64,000 nucleotides of DNA from Rhynchosporium graminicola (taxonomy: Eukaryota; Ascomycota; Leotiomycetes; Helotiales; Ploettnerulaceae), in NCBI GenBank assembly GCA_900074885.1, contig FJUW01000046.1:907645-971644 (forward strand), in the 5' to 3' direction. A model generated the notes under the pieces. It ran no database searches. It had not been told where the DNA came from and saw only the letters and a program-made list of their open reading frames with translations. Positions 1 to 12,412 of this stretch are shown here, piece after piece. How positions within the stretch are numbered: the stretch's first letter is position 1; each line of letters starts with the position of its first letter. The translations under genes and the position numbers were made by a program.

Positions 1-1709
1 TATAAAGAAGCTATAAATAGTCCTTATAAGGATTATTAGCTAAAAGCTATAAATAAAGAAATTGCCTCTCTTGAAAATCATAATACGTGGAAAGTAGTCG
101 ATAGTAATACTAAGACTATAAAACTACTAAAAACTCGCTGGGTCTATAAGATCAAAGAACTAGAGAGCGAGTACTACGAATTTAAAGCTAGATTCGTAGC
201 TAAGGGGTTTAAGTAATTATACGGTATAAACTACCTAGATATATACGCTAGTATAGTAAAGTAAATAGCTTGGCGTCTTATATTTGCTTTAGTAGTACTC
301 TATAAGTGGTATATATATAAGATCGATATGATCTCCGCTTTTATATAGAGTGATAAAGACATTAATACCTTATATATTTACCTCCCGGAAGGCGTAGATT
401 ATTATGCTAATAAACTCCTCCTACTCTGGAAAGCGTTATATAGTCTTAAGTAATCAGCTAGACTATAGTTTATTACGCTTAAGGAGGTATTAGTTAATAA
501 ATTCGGATTTAAGTTAATCTTATCCGAAAATTACATATTAGTTAATAAAGAGCTTAAGATTATAATCTGTATATATATGGATAATCTAGCTCTAATTAGC
601 CCTGATATAAGTACTATTAAGTCCTTAATTAAAGAATTAAAACACTTCTTTAAACTTAAGGACTTAGGGCTGATAAAAGACTATTTAGGTATTGAAATTA
701 ATTATAATAGAGATCAGGGCTATATGAAGATCTATTAAGCTAGCTATATAGAGAAGGTACTAGCTCGGTTTGACTTATCAGATTATAAACCGAAGAATAC
801 GCCTATAGATTCAAAGGTTAAATTAGAACCTAATCCTAATAAGGCTACTAAGGAAGATATATCATAGTTTCAGTAAGTAATAGGCTGCTTACTATTCCTT
901 ACGCTAGCTACTAGGCCTGATATAAGCTACGCTGTGATTAAATTAGCTAGGTTCTCTAGTAACCCTAGCGATACGTATATCTTAGCTATAAAGAACGTAC
1001 TTAGATACCTTAGAGGTTCTATTAAACTAGGCTTAGTTTATATTAATAGCTCTAGTAAATACGTTAGCGGATACTGCGATTCTGACTATGCCGGAGATAT
1101 TAGTATAGCTAAGTCCACTAGCGGCTATTCCTTCTATATAGGAAGCTGCTTATTCTCTTGGAAGTCGAAGTTATAATCGATTATAGCTTAGTCTACTATA
1201 GAAGCTGAATATATAGCTATTAATTCGGCAGTTAAAGAAGCGGTCTATATAAGATAACTTCTTACCGAATTAGGCTATTACTTCTAAGAGAGGTTCCCGG
1301 TGTTTACTGATAATAACAGCGCTTTATTGCTCTCTAAAAACCCTTAATTCTATAAGAGAACTAAGCATATAGCTGTGAAGTACTACTTTATTAGGGACCT
1401 AATTAATTAAGGTACTATAGATTTGATCTATATTAGTACTTTGAAGCAAAAGGCAGACGGGTTTACTAAAGCCCTAGATAGGCCTAAATTTAAGGAATTT
1501 ATAAAACACCTTGAACTAGCTTATTAGAGCTAGTAATTCAGATTGTTATAAGAGAATTAGGTTTATTTAACCTAGGAGGGTAGCTACGAGGTGGAATTTC
1601 AATTCCTTATTATATTTCTTTTGTAATAATCCAAGGGTAGTCGATTAGTGATTTACTCTATATATAGTTCTGTTTTAAAACTGATTATAAGGCTCTGATT
1701 AAGGGGGCG
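1..1709 (+). mobile_element. Ty1/Copia pol fragment (RT and RNase H), RIP-degraded
   Basis: 3' part of a Copia polyprotein, cut by the window edge. In one plus frame the Copia reverse transcriptase start is visible (TRWVYKIKELES near 130-175, then FKARFVAKGF near 180-215). The RT active site reads YMDN near 574-585, where the family has YxDD. RNase H follows as SGYCDSDYAGD (near 1060-1105), STIEAEYIAI (near 1193-1222) and KADGFTKAL (near 1449-1475). In-frame stops are nearly all TAA/TAG at positions expected to be CAA, CAG or CGA, as RIP produces. A purine run (AAGGGGGCG) directly before 1710 is a good polypurine tract. Integrase and gag would lie left of the window. It cannot encode a working enzyme. 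Confidence 0.9.
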
Positions 1710-2183
1710 TGTTAGATTTATAACTAGTACCTTAGTTAGTTCTGCCTGCATTAGCATATATACCCTGTACCTTATCAGTACATGGTCTTAGTACCTGGTT
1801 TAGTACCTTGCCTATGTACCTTGTTATACCTGGCACCTACACCCTGTATCTTGTCAACAGCCTGTACCCTGTATACTCTATTAGAGTTACTATAAAGGTT
1901 CTCGATAGAGTTCTACTACTCTCTAGTACGCATATCGTACTTCTAGAGGTTTCTACTGACGTACTACTGACGTAGTATGATTCTACGGTATACGTGTCTT
2001 CTTCTTTGGAGTTCTGTATTACGTAGTATAGAATATTCTAGAGAGCTCATATAGCTATATAAGTAGCTAGAATCTCTCCTGTAGTTAGCTCTCTTCAAGC
2101 AAGCAAACAAAGCAAGTCAAATTGATTACTTATTATTCTGTTATTCTGACCTTCGGCCGATTTCCACCCTCAATTTTCACATA
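1710..2183 (+). repeat. Copia 3' LTR
   Basis: Begins TGTTAGATTT and ends TTTTCACATA, directly after the polypurine tract of the Copia pol. It is a close relative of the sequence at 7145-7612 over its whole length. Most differences are G-to-A or C-to-T in this copy, so it is the more RIP-mutated one. The first 170 bp hold many GTACC/GGTACC-like pentamers. The 3' junction falls inside a Gypsy remnant that is intact elsewhere (14.1 kb). Confidence 0.85.
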
Positions 2184-2340
2184 TCTGACGTATTATTATA
2201 CGTATTCTAATACTACTACTACTAGCGGCCGCGGTATTATCTTTTCTTCGAAAGGAGACTCTTATTTCTCTCTTCTCTTCTTAGTTAACTCTCCTTATAA
2301 TATAGACGAGCTTTTGCACTATATACTTTATATTCGCCCC
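2184..2340 (-). repeat. Inverted repeat arm (partner 13,990-14,165)
   Basis: Read on the minus strand it contains TTCGAAGAAAAGATAATACC, then GCGGCCGC and CGTATAATAATACGTCA. The same series occurs on the plus strand at 14,094-14,155. The arms lie about 11.7 kb apart and belong to two oppositely oriented copies of one Gypsy family. Confidence 0.8.
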
Positions 2341-5300
2341 GTGACATTAGATAAGCCTAGTAGTATCCTATTACTCTTCCCTAAACCTTAATACGTCTAG
2401 CTTATTATACTTATCTCTAGGGAAGATAATACGCGATAGAGTATCTACTATCTTGTTTCTGCTCCCTTAGATATAAGTAATCTATATATTTAGTAACCTT
2501 AGCTCTAAAGCCTACTTAGTATAAATTCCCTCCTAAAGAGCTAAAAAGTCCAGAAAGGAAGTTAATAGCTAATAATCTATATAGATAATTCCTAGCTTAT
2601 CTTCCTATAATATATAATAATATTTATAACTGAATTCTATAATAGATAGGATCTCTCTCTTTTACGTTCTATAATTTCTTTACGTTTTAGAGAAGATAAA
2701 GCTATCGAAGAGGATTAGTATTATCTTTTTCTCTTTCTCCTTAGATTATATAATATAATATCCTTCTGTATATCTACTAGTATTAGTATATATTTACACT
2801 AAGAGAGTTGGATCGTAGCTATTTCTCTCTACTATCCTTAAGTACACTTTCTTTAGTAGCTTAAATAATATCGCCTTATTCTCTTTCTATCTCTATTCTA
2901 TATCTCTAGTAAGTTAATTTAATAGTCGAGTAATCTCCATATAATTCTTAACCTATAGTTACGTTATCTAGATCGCTTCTAAGAATCTTCTAACTTCTAT
3001 AGTATTCTTAGGTATTAGCTATATATTAATCCTTAATACCCTTTCTAGCTTAATTATTAACTTTCCTCTACTCTTATATAAGGTCCTTAGCACTAGGACC
3101 TCTATTTTAAATAGTAGGCACTTCTTAAAGGATAGCTTGAGGCTAGACTATAAGAGTCTAGGGAGGAGATAATCTTTTGGAAAGTTAAATGCCTCCTTAA
3201 ATATCTTAAAGGCTGCGAAGATATTATCTATATAGAAGAGTAAGGCCTGAAGAACTATTCTACTCTTAGAAATAATTAGAGAGAATAGCGAGAGCTTAGA
3301 ATTATTAAACCCTTTTACTACTACTTCTATAGACTTAGGTATATTTCTAAAGACTAATTTTATTAGGAGAATACTAAGCTTCTATAGCCCTAAGGTATAC
3401 GGGTTAGTTATAATTATCTATATCCTAGAGCAGAAAAGGCATAGATATAGCGGTTATCTAGATGCAGGTTTAGTAACTACTAGGTATACTTAAGGTCTAT
3501 TTAGATGAATAGACGATACTTGGGATTACTAAGAAATATAAAGTACTCTACTATTAAGATTATTAAGTAGCTAGGCGTCCTTTTTCGATTTAAGAGTAAT
3601 TAAATATTACTCTATATTCCCTAGTTTATACTTTAGAATCCGTTCCTTTCTTAACTATATATAAGTAGCTATTCTAATCTGATAGCTCTCTATTAGCTAG
3701 GAGGGTGCTTTTAAATATACTACACTTAATTCCCTCCTTAATCGTCTTATTTAGCTAAGTAAGCTTAGCTAGGGTATATCTTCTGAACACGTTCTTCTAG
3801 ATTAGCTTAGAATACTCTAGTGTCCTAGCTCTATAATAATAGAGATCTTATAGTATAAAAGTAAGGCAGGCTTTATTAGTAGTGAAAGATCACTTTAAGG
3901 TATCAGGAGATAGAGAATTAAAGTAGTCTCTGAATATTAATTATAGAGAGCGTTATCTTCTTAGAAGGAAGAGAGAAAGCTTATTTTAAATATATAAGGA
4001 GATTATATGAGTATATACTAAGCTATACAGGTGATTAGATATAACGTAACTATATATAATAAGTAAAAGTATATAATATACCCCCTATAGTTATCTCTTA
4101 GTATAAGGCTAGAGATTGCTATTAACTATACGTATACCTTTACCTAGTTAGTAAATATAAAACACCTTAAGCAAGTAAAGAAGCTTCTAAATAGAGAAGG
4201 TGAATTCTACTATTTATATAAATTAATAAAAGAAAGTATAGATAAAGTGCGTGAACTGATTAAAGCTAAAGTAACTATTAATAAGTAAGTTATATAAATA
4301 AAGAAAATTATAAGGCTATAGCCTTATATAGTATAAAATCAGCTGCTTCTAAGCTTTAAGTGATCGCCGAGTATAAGAGTGAAGGTAAATAGTCGTATAG
4401 AAGCGTTTAATTAAATAAATTGCAAATCGAAATCCAGGTTATATAATTAGAGAGTTATAAATAGTAGTCGCAACTAGTTAAATAATCTTGCCTTATTATT
4501 ATTTATTAATTTCTGAAAGAGTAAAAGAAGCACTCTAAGTAGAAGAAGCTTCTAGACCGAAAAGGTACTCTAGGCAGCTAGCCTTATTCACTTATAAGGG
4601 TAGGTAACCGAAGCCTTATAAGTATATGAGCCCCTTATCTTATATATAGAGAGGTTCTTCTTCCTTTAAATATAATATACTAAGATCTCTGCGCTTACCT
4701 CTCTCCTCTTATTAACTACTTTATTTAAAACTTCTATTATTATTATATCTTCTAACTCTCTAAATAAGAGATCGCGAAAAGAGAACTCTTAAGAGTTAAA
4801 TATACGTCCTATATTACGTCGTCGCGTCGAAGAATCCCTTTCTAACCCTAGAAGATCCTTTATAATCAAATCTATCTATCGCGATATTATAAGATTATTT
4901 TTTACCCTTTACTTTAATTCTTTAACTAATAATCTATAATATAGTTCGATAGCCCTTACTCTAAGGAAGGTATCTCTTCTACTTCTTATCGCTTAGTAGC
5001 TTAACTACGAAATAATCCTGAAATCCGTCCCTTCTAATCTATTAATTATACTAATCGAGATAATAATCCTAAGCTTAAGCCTAAATAGTATAATCCTTTA
5101 GATAATCTTTCTAATTACTTTATCTGCGAACTTTCTCTACTTCTCTAGTGAACTAATTTATCTCCTTATATACTAAAAGCTCCTTCTTCTTTAAAGAAGA
5201 TTATTATACCTTCTTATAGTTATAAGTCTATTACTACTACCTCTAGATCTGGAGTAAAGCGTAAGATAAGTAAGTAATCTCCTAATACTAATATTATTTG

Positions 5301-5594
5301 AATTCTAATATCTATTAAGTAAAGAGAATAATAATCCTTACTAAAGATATATTAGTATAAGTATAAAGGGAACTAGAATAAAAGGTCGCTGCTATATAAA
5401 TATAGCTATAAAGTTAAAGAGATACTACTTCTATATCTCTTATAGCTATATTCCTACTACTCTGCAAATAATTACTTAAGCTAAGGAGTTTATAGATAGA
5501 AAGAGAACTAGTACTAAGGAATCCGTAAGCCTTTTAATAATTCTAATCTTTTAATACCTTAGCTAATTTACTTAGTTCCTTAAAAACTATCATA
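2184..5594 (-). mobile_element. Ty3/Gypsy remnant with RT and RNase H, minus strand
   Basis: Reading the minus strand, RNase H spans about 2395-2690: a frame with FSYKYYYIL, DYxLLTSFLDFLAL and ALELRLLNI, ending in a TLSRIIFPRD-like motif typical of fungal Gypsy RNase H. Upstream on that strand the RT active site reads YIDN (near 3223-3237), followed by FKIFKEAFNF and LKLSFK motifs. Many TAA/TAG stops show RIP. The segment from about 4200 to 5594 should be its 5' part (gag/protease), but I could not identify motifs there. The left edge is cut by the Copia LTR end at 2183. About 160 bp at the left edge recur inverted at 13,990-14,165. Confidence 0.75.
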
Positions 5595-5818
5595 TGTTAC
5601 GGCAGGGCACAGGGGGTGACGGTGATAACGTGACTTGTATTCGCCCTTAAGGGTGCGCGTAGTAAAGAGAAGAAAAGATAAGGAGAAAAGGTTCTACTCT
5701 CGACTTCTTCCTTAAGGTATAGCTGTAGGGCTATACTGACTAATCTGCCGCGGTTGCTAAGGCTCGCTTACCCCGTCGTGCCTAGAGGCCTGAGGCTCCT
5801 TACGTATAAGTCGTGATA
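5595..5818 (-). repeat. 3' LTR of a minus-strand Gypsy element (pair of 12195-12412)
   Basis: A 224-bp sequence starting TGTTACGGCAGGG and ending TCGTGATA. It matches 12195-12412 almost base for base apart from C/T and G/A changes. The sequence just inside its right edge is a C-rich run (TTACTTCCCCCCTCC). On the minus strand that is a polypurine tract before TG..., so the element runs right to left and this is its 3' LTR. Confidence 0.85.
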
Positions 5819-7144
5819 TTACTTCCCCCCTCCTATAAGGCTTCGTCCCTAAAGCGCGAAAAAATCGCTACTTCTCGCTATCTCTCTTAAAGAATTACGT
5901 ACGAGTAGTAGCTATTATAGGCTTATTATCCTCTAACTCGCTATAGTTATTAATACTATTATTATACGCTTCTAGCTATTTTAAGAGAAATCTTAAGAGG
6001 CTTTTTATAGTCGGATACTATAGATAGAAACGCTTAAGTAAGTAAGGAGCTATTATAGCATCTAAGCAGAGGTACTATTCGAGGTTATCATTAGCTCCGG
6101 TCTACTTTATTTAGTACTATAAAGTACCGCGAGAGACCCTAGAACCTAAGATAGCTTTAATCTCTTATATATCTTACTCTAGTAATAGTTAGATTAGTAC
6201 TAGTACTTATTATACCTATTCTAGTAGCGGGTTTTCGGTATATTCATATAGCGAATATAAGTAGAAAATAGAGTAGATTTACTACTCCTCTAGTAACTTG
6301 AGTTTCTAACTCTCTTTTACCTTTTCTAGCACTTCTACTAGTCTATACTACTTATTAGAGAGCTTCCGCGAAGGTCTATTTATCTTCTAATTCGTTATAG
6401 AAATAAGAACTAAATCTCTAACTCTCTAATCTACCTCGCGGCGACTATAATTAGCTAGCTGCTCTATTTTATCTTATTAACTCTTAAGTAAAGATTTAGC
6501 GAATTCGGTAGTATCTAGTATCCGAGTCACTATACGTAGTATATCCTTATGATTAATAGCCTCTATAGCAGTAGCTAGTAGTAAAGGGTTATTCAGGTCC
6601 TAAGAGGTTCTTACTTCGTAACTATTTAATAGCTAAAACGGCGATATAGTACTAAGAGACTTATAAGGAAGTATAAGCTATACGATATCTATAACTAGCA
6701 GAAGTAAGCTCTAATTGTCTTAGTAATATAAGCAGAATAAAGGTAATCTCTGCTTAATATATTAGTTCATAACTTCGGTCTAACTATTTATATTCAGGTT
6801 ATACGCTATAGTAAGCTTAACCTTTATACTAAGGATTCGATAGTATTCGTTCTAGAAACTAGAAATAAACTATAGTCCTTAGTTAAAGACTATAGAATCT
6901 GGTATCCCGAAGTATCGACTCTAGTAAATAGCGAATAGTTTAGCTATCTATTATACTATAATCGTCTTATAATAAGGAATAGATATAAGCTTCTTAGATA
7001 ACTTATCTATAATTATAAAGGTAGTATCGTAACCTCTCTTATCTAGTAGTAACTCGGTAAAATCTATAGTTAAGTACTAGTAAGGTCGTATAGGAATAAG
7101 TAGAAAGTAGAGGAAACTAGGAGTCTTATCTCTCTTCGCTTTTA
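5819..7144 (-). mobile_element. Gypsy integrase part of the element bounded by 5595 and 12412
   Basis: On the minus strand at about 6885-6930 a frame reads YFGIPDSIVF followed by FISSF. Further on (near 6770) it gives the degraded equivalent of the integrase HPQTDGQTE motif. Both belong to the Ty3/Gypsy integrase catalytic core. TAG/TAA codons interrupt it at RIP-type positions. The right edge is cut by a Copia LTR at 7145, so the upstream RT/RNase H is not contiguous. Confidence 0.75.
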
Positions 7145-7612
7145 TGTTGGATTTGTAACTAGTACCTTGGTCAGTTTTGCCTGCATTAGCATACACACCC
7201 TGTACCTTGTCAGTACATGGTCTTAGTACCTGGTTCAGTACCCTGCGCATGTACCTTGTTGTACCTGGCACCTACACCCTGTACCTTGTCACTAGCCTGT
7301 ACCCTGCATACTCTATTAGAGTTACTATGAAGGTTCTCGATAGAGTTCTACTACTCTCTAGTACGTATATCGTACTTCTAGAGGTTTCTACTGACGTACT
7401 ACTGACGTAGTATGATTCTACGGTATACGTGTCTTCTTCTATGGAGTTCTGTATTACGTAGTATAGAATATTCTAGAGAGCTCACATAGCTATATAAGTA
7501 GCTAGAATCTCCTGTAGTTAGCTCTCTTCAAGCAAGCAAAGCAAGTCAAATTGATCTCCCATTATTCTGTTATTCTGACCTTTTGGCTGATTTCCACTTC
7601 AATTTTCACACA
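7145..7612 (+). repeat. Second Copia LTR, less mutated
   Basis: Begins TGTTGGATTTG and ends TTTTCACACA, so it has the TG...CA ends of an LTR. It is the same family as 1710-2183 but keeps G and C where the other has A and T. Just downstream (near 7625-7645) is GGTATTAAGGGCTC, which resembles a methionine-tRNA primer-binding site. That would make this a 5' LTR with internal sequence to the right rather than a solo LTR. No matching 5-bp duplication was found at its edges. Confidence 0.8.
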
Positions 7613-9177
7613 CTATACTTCTTCGATAGGTATTAAGGGCTCAGAAGACGTACTAACTATCGGTAGAGCTAGAGTAGTTAGGGGTATTGAAAGTAGTCGA
7701 GAGAGTTCTAAATCGAGTGCTATAAGAGAAGAGACTATAGCTAAATAATTAGTCTTCTAAGAGTACTTAATTAGAGCGGCAGTAGTACGTAGCCGTATAG
7801 TAAGCTTTAGCTAGAGGTAAAAGTACTACTTTGATTCAGCTATACCTCTAAGAATTGCCGAACTTTGGAACTTTATACGGAATTGCAAAAAGGACTCCTT
7901 TTTCATCGAAAGCTTATGAAATTCAGTGCGATACTGCTCCGTTTCGAGTCCAGAAAGGTAGTAAGAGGCGAGTACTGAAATTATCTCTTCAGTAGAGGAG
8001 AAAGGCGTAATTTCCGAGAGATACTATAGTTCTAAGTAACCTCTTATAAGGCTAGAAGTAGAGCTCTAGACTAGCGCTTTACAGGCACGCGTAGTCGGGT
8101 ATCGGTCTGAATTAACTTCAAGTCGGTCTTGAATAGAAGCACGCTATTAGCTAAAAGACAGGTTGATCCTTATATTAAGATTATCGATACTTTTAGTTAG
8201 TTGCGACTTACCGGAGGTCTGTAAATTATCAATTGAAGAGCGTTTAAGGGTAGGTTCTTTCGGTAATTAAGGTATCGAGTTTACTGAAGGTCTAGGGTTT
8301 ACTAATTATACCTAAGTATATAAAAACTCGGTAAATATCTGCTTAATTCGACTAATACTAATAGAGAGCTCCCGAGTAGTCGATTCTATATATAATTAAC
8401 GGTCTTTAATCGATTGAATTAATTCTATAGTAGGTATAGAATCGGAAGGGCTACGAGGGTATTCCGGTGAAGTCGTAGGAGCTAGCTGAGCCTTCTTAGG
8501 AGGCATTAGATAAGCGAGGCTAAGCGAAAGTGATAGAACACTTGAAAGTTATAGAAGAAGCGAAAGTCGAAATCGAATTCTGAAGAAGCTAAAAGATTAA
8601 GGAGAGTTAGGTATCTTAGTTAAGTAGATATAGGGAGTATTAAATCAAAGGTCCTAGTAGAGGGAGGTCGATTCTGCCGAGGGGGATAAATTATACCGAG
8701 GTAGGGGGATTATAAGTCGAATTCCGGTAATTTCCGCTAGAGTAATAAGCTACTTCGTCATAGCCTAAAAGCAAGGTTTTTCGCTATTAGAGCTACTTTC
8801 AGAAGGTTAAAGTCAGGTGAGAGGATAATGAATTTTCAGAGCCTTAAGGGAAGTTTCTACCTAAAATTCGTCTGTTATAGGGGTAATTCGAGTATCCGAG
8901 AGTGACTTATAAAACTAGTGCTTCTGAGCGTCGATTATACCTAAATCTCTAGCTATCTAAGAGATCTCCGGAATCTTAGCTCTTTTAAAAGCCTAACTGT
9001 CGAATCAGAGAGTTATATACGTAATCGAGACAGGTATATATATACGCTGAAACTATATTAAAGTAATAAAGATAATAGAATACTTAATAAAGAGGTTAAA
9101 GAGTTCGTCTATAATCGAGCTTTCTGGGTAAGATATTATTTAATACTATCTCCGGCGGTCTTGATCTTTCTGTTTAA
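7613..9177. mobile_element. Retroelement internal sequence, strand unresolved
   Basis: One plus frame stays mostly open from the Copia LTR at 7612 to the LTR at 9178. It has far fewer stops than the other frames, and those it has are mostly RIP-type. That fits a degraded Copia-type gag ORF. However, the last 250 bp on the minus strand match the leader/gag side of the right-flank Gypsy element: both give an EIS(R/Q)IA motif close to the 5' LTR, and the block next to the LTR is shared. It may be a junction of two elements. No catalytic motif was seen. Confidence 0.5.
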
Positions 9178-9380
9178 TATAACGATATAAGGGCTCTAGA
9201 TAGTATACGAGCAGTAATAAAACAAGTAGGGAGGTTAAGAACGATCCTTAATAGTCTAGTACGAAGGAAACAGAAAGATATAGAGCTCTGAAGGAGTCTG
9301 TACATCTATATATATATAAGGAGGGTATGCCTAAGGCACCGATACTGGCCCGTATCTGCCACGTATACCATGCGCCGTCA
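9178..9380 (-). repeat. LTR related to that of the 53.7-61.6 kb Gypsy element
   Basis: Begins TATAACGATATAAG and ends GCGCCGTCA. It shares the block ACAAGTAGGGAGG...TAAGA and other blocks with the LTRs at 53,709 and 61,256, but is about 95 bp shorter and divergent. The sequence to its left (GATATTAT...CTATCTCCGG) also matches the sequence left of 61,256. It is therefore a 5' LTR in minus orientation from a sister family. Confidence 0.65.
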
Positions 9381-12194
9381 CAATAACGCTGAATTTTATC
9401 TTAGATTTCTTTTAAGAAAGTAATAAATACCTTAGAGCTATTACTCTTATTTAAGTATTTCCGGTTTAAGTAGAAGTTATATATAATAATAGTAGAGATC
9501 TAGTTAATATTAGTTTTATAAGGTAAATCTCTTGCTTCTCGATATGCTTACTTATCGATCTAGCGCTATTTAGTTACTTCGTAGGTAATATTATTCTCCT
9601 CTCGTAAACTAGGATTATAAGTCTAGAAGGGGTTATTAGCTAACTCGTAACTAGCTAATAGCTTATTTATAGCTTATACGCTATACTTCTATTCTCGTAT
9701 AAACGCTAATAAGCGACTTTCTTTCGCTTTCTTAACTAGCGCCAGTCGAGAAGCTTATACGCTAGCAACTTCTTAGTCTATTAGAGTATCTTATCGCTCT
9801 TAATTAAGTTAATATTATTAGTTTACTATCTTATCGCTTAGAGGTAATAGTAGCTCTAGTCTTTTATTATAGTGATATACTAATAGTATATCTATTAGCT
9901 ACTCTAGATAGTTCTTATAGCGATAATTAAAGTTTTATTTAAGTTCGTAATATTCTAAGAATTTATATCCTATTAGTATATCGTTACTTTCTAAATTAGT
10001 AATTAGAAAAGGGAAGTTAACTTAATAATAATCGATAATAAGAGTAAGAAGAATTACGTAAGTAATAGTAGTATTAGTTATTTTATTATAGCTAGTAGGG
10101 ATAATAGGTTTCGGGAGAGTAAGGAAATTAATACCTAAGAGATTACGAAGTTTAAGAGTAACTAAGGTATATAAGGCTCTAAAGATATTTACTTTACTAT
10201 CGATATATACTTTTTATTTTAACAAATAATCTATTTCTTTCTAGTTCTATAGTAACTAGGAATTATTTCCCTCTAATAAGAGAACGGAAATCAGTATTTA
10301 AGTTTTTCTATAGATCGAGGCGTTAGCTATAGGGTAAGATTATTCTATAGCTTAGTAGTTTCCTAATAGCTTATCGATCTCTACTAGGGAGGAGATATCA
10401 GCGTTATTATTATTATCCTCCTCCGCGCTATATATAGTAGCGATATCCTCTATAGTCTAGCTGGTTATCTTAGCGATCTTTATAGCGTTAAGATAATCCT
10501 AAGCTTAATAACTATCTTTCTTATAGATATAGCAGGTATTAGTAGTAGTAGCAGTACAAGGTACTTGTAAACCGGGATTATAAGTATTAGCTCGTAAGAT
10601 AATCTTAAGAGCGAATCGTTTATTCTTAGCTATATAATCGTTAATCTAGGAACTGCTCTTAGTAGTACGTTTAGTATTAAAGTAAGTCTCACTCTTAAGA
10701 ATACCTAGGACCTTAACTAGAATAGTAATAGTAGTAGCTTTCTTATTAAGGTTCTGCTTAGTAATAATATTTCTGAACTTACGATTACTAATAGTAAGGA
10801 ACTTATCGAGGGTAGTACAGTTATAGTTCATCTCGTACTTCCGAGTAGTAATAGTATACTCTAAAGCAGAGGAGAGCTTATTATAGAGGTTACTAAACTA
10901 TTATTCCTTAGGAATCTTACTAGTAATAGCGAAGTTAGTGAACTAGACTCGGAATTAGTTATAAGTTATAGTATTAGTTATAATGAGACGTTTATAAGAA
11001 GCTTTAGCTTTCTGAACGCGGTTATAATTAAAGAAGCGCTAGTCGAGAGCGGCTAAGACGTCGGTAGTATCTTTAAATTCGGTATTATCTATATACTAAA
11101 GAATAATAATCTTAGTCTTACTTCCGGTGCTCTTAAAGTAAGCTTTAATTTAGGTAGCACTAGTACGGAAGTTACTAGAGAACTCTTCGATAAAGATCTT
11201 CATATCTATCTTCTAAGCGTTATACTCGATCTTACCCTTATAGTTAATAAAGATAAGGCAAGAGTAATAAATCTTATAGGTATCGATAAGGGTAATAGCT
11301 TGATTAATCTTTAGAAGATAGTAATTAGTAGGTAGCTAGAGGTCTATAGTAGCTCCGGTAGTCTTACTAGTAGTAACTAGATTAGTAATCTATTTTATCT
11401 GCGTAGTATTAAAAGTAGGTGTTTCTGCTATAATAACTAATAGAGTGCTTTCTCTAGTAATAGAAGTAAGAGTAGCAGATTAAGTCTCTAAGATAAGAGA
11501 GATTAATAGTAATATAAGTAAGGGGGCGATAGTAGCGTTAATAGTTAAGGTTAACTTTAGAGGTTTTAGGGACTCGGGCTAAGGTATAGGTTCCTTATCC
11601 GCTTCCTCGAAGTCGTTATTATCAGACCCTGAACTAGTTTCTTTCTTAATAGTATTACTCTTAATAGTATCTCTAATAGTATCCTCCGCAGGCGCGCTTC
11701 TACTTATCTTCTTATATTTAGGGAATCCGAGTCTATTTAGTATAGAAGACTCTCGAGTGCTTTAGCGCGGTTATATATAAGAGGGCCTGTTATCTTACTT
11801 TAGCTAACGAGATCTCTTATAGTATAAGGTTAAATTCGTAAGAGGGAGCTTCGCAGAAGTCGTAGAGACTCGTAGAAATTATAGAAGTTATAATATTAGG
11901 AGGAGTTAAGGTCGAGGATACGTAAGGCTAAGTATAAGGCTAAGGGCGTAAGAATATCGCAATAGGGTTTTTTAGTAGAATTATACTATAGAGGTAGTAT
12001 TAATTAAGGGAGAGAGTTTAGCTTTCTCAAAAATACTCTACTCCTAAGGTATAGAAATAAATAGCGCGTATATTCGAAGTTATCGAGTATAGATAGAGCA
12101 GAAGTCGTCGAAGTTATACTAAAAAGGTAATACTAGCTTGAATTACTTCCGGGTAGATATTACTACTTCTTAGCGAGGTAATAATCTTTTCTTA
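9381..12194 (-). mobile_element. Gypsy gag, zinc knuckle and protease part
   Basis: On the minus strand, reading leftward from the 5' LTR at 12412-12195, there is a long gag-like region (about 12,190-10,550). It is followed by a CCHC-type zinc knuckle (CYIYKKDSY near 10,505-10,535, second Cys lost). An aspartic-protease-like segment comes next (YIDSKVNIFRALYTLVTLK near 10,150-10,205, NDILIGYKFLEYY near 9,960-10,000). No RT follows; the frame runs into the LTR at 9380. Stops are RIP-type. This is the 5' half of the element whose integrase is at 5819-7144. Confidence 0.65.
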
Positions 12195-12412
12195 TATTAT
12201 AGCAGGGCATAGGGAGTAATAACGTGACTTATATTCGCCCTTAGTGGTGCGCGTAGTAAAAAGAAGAAAATATAAGAAGAAGAGGTTCTACTCTCGACTC
12301 CTTTCTTAAGGTATAGCTATAGGGCTATACTAACTAATCTGCCGCGGTTGCTAAGGCTCGCTTACCACGTCGTGCCTGGAGGCCTGAGGCTCCTCACGTA
12401 CAGGTCGTGACA
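12195..12412 (-). repeat. 5' LTR of the minus-strand Gypsy element
   Basis: Partner of 5595-5818. It starts TATTATAGCAGGG (RIP version of TGTTACGGCAGGG) and ends TCGTGACA. It retains more C at its right end (CACGTACAGGTCGTGACA). The two copies define an element of about 6.8 kb including later insertions. Confidence 0.85.

Noticed and set aside
12195..12412. Terminal inverted repeats of a DNA transposon (copy at 5595-5818)
   Set aside because: The copies are in direct, not inverted, orientation and are followed by a polypurine tract, so they are LTRs.
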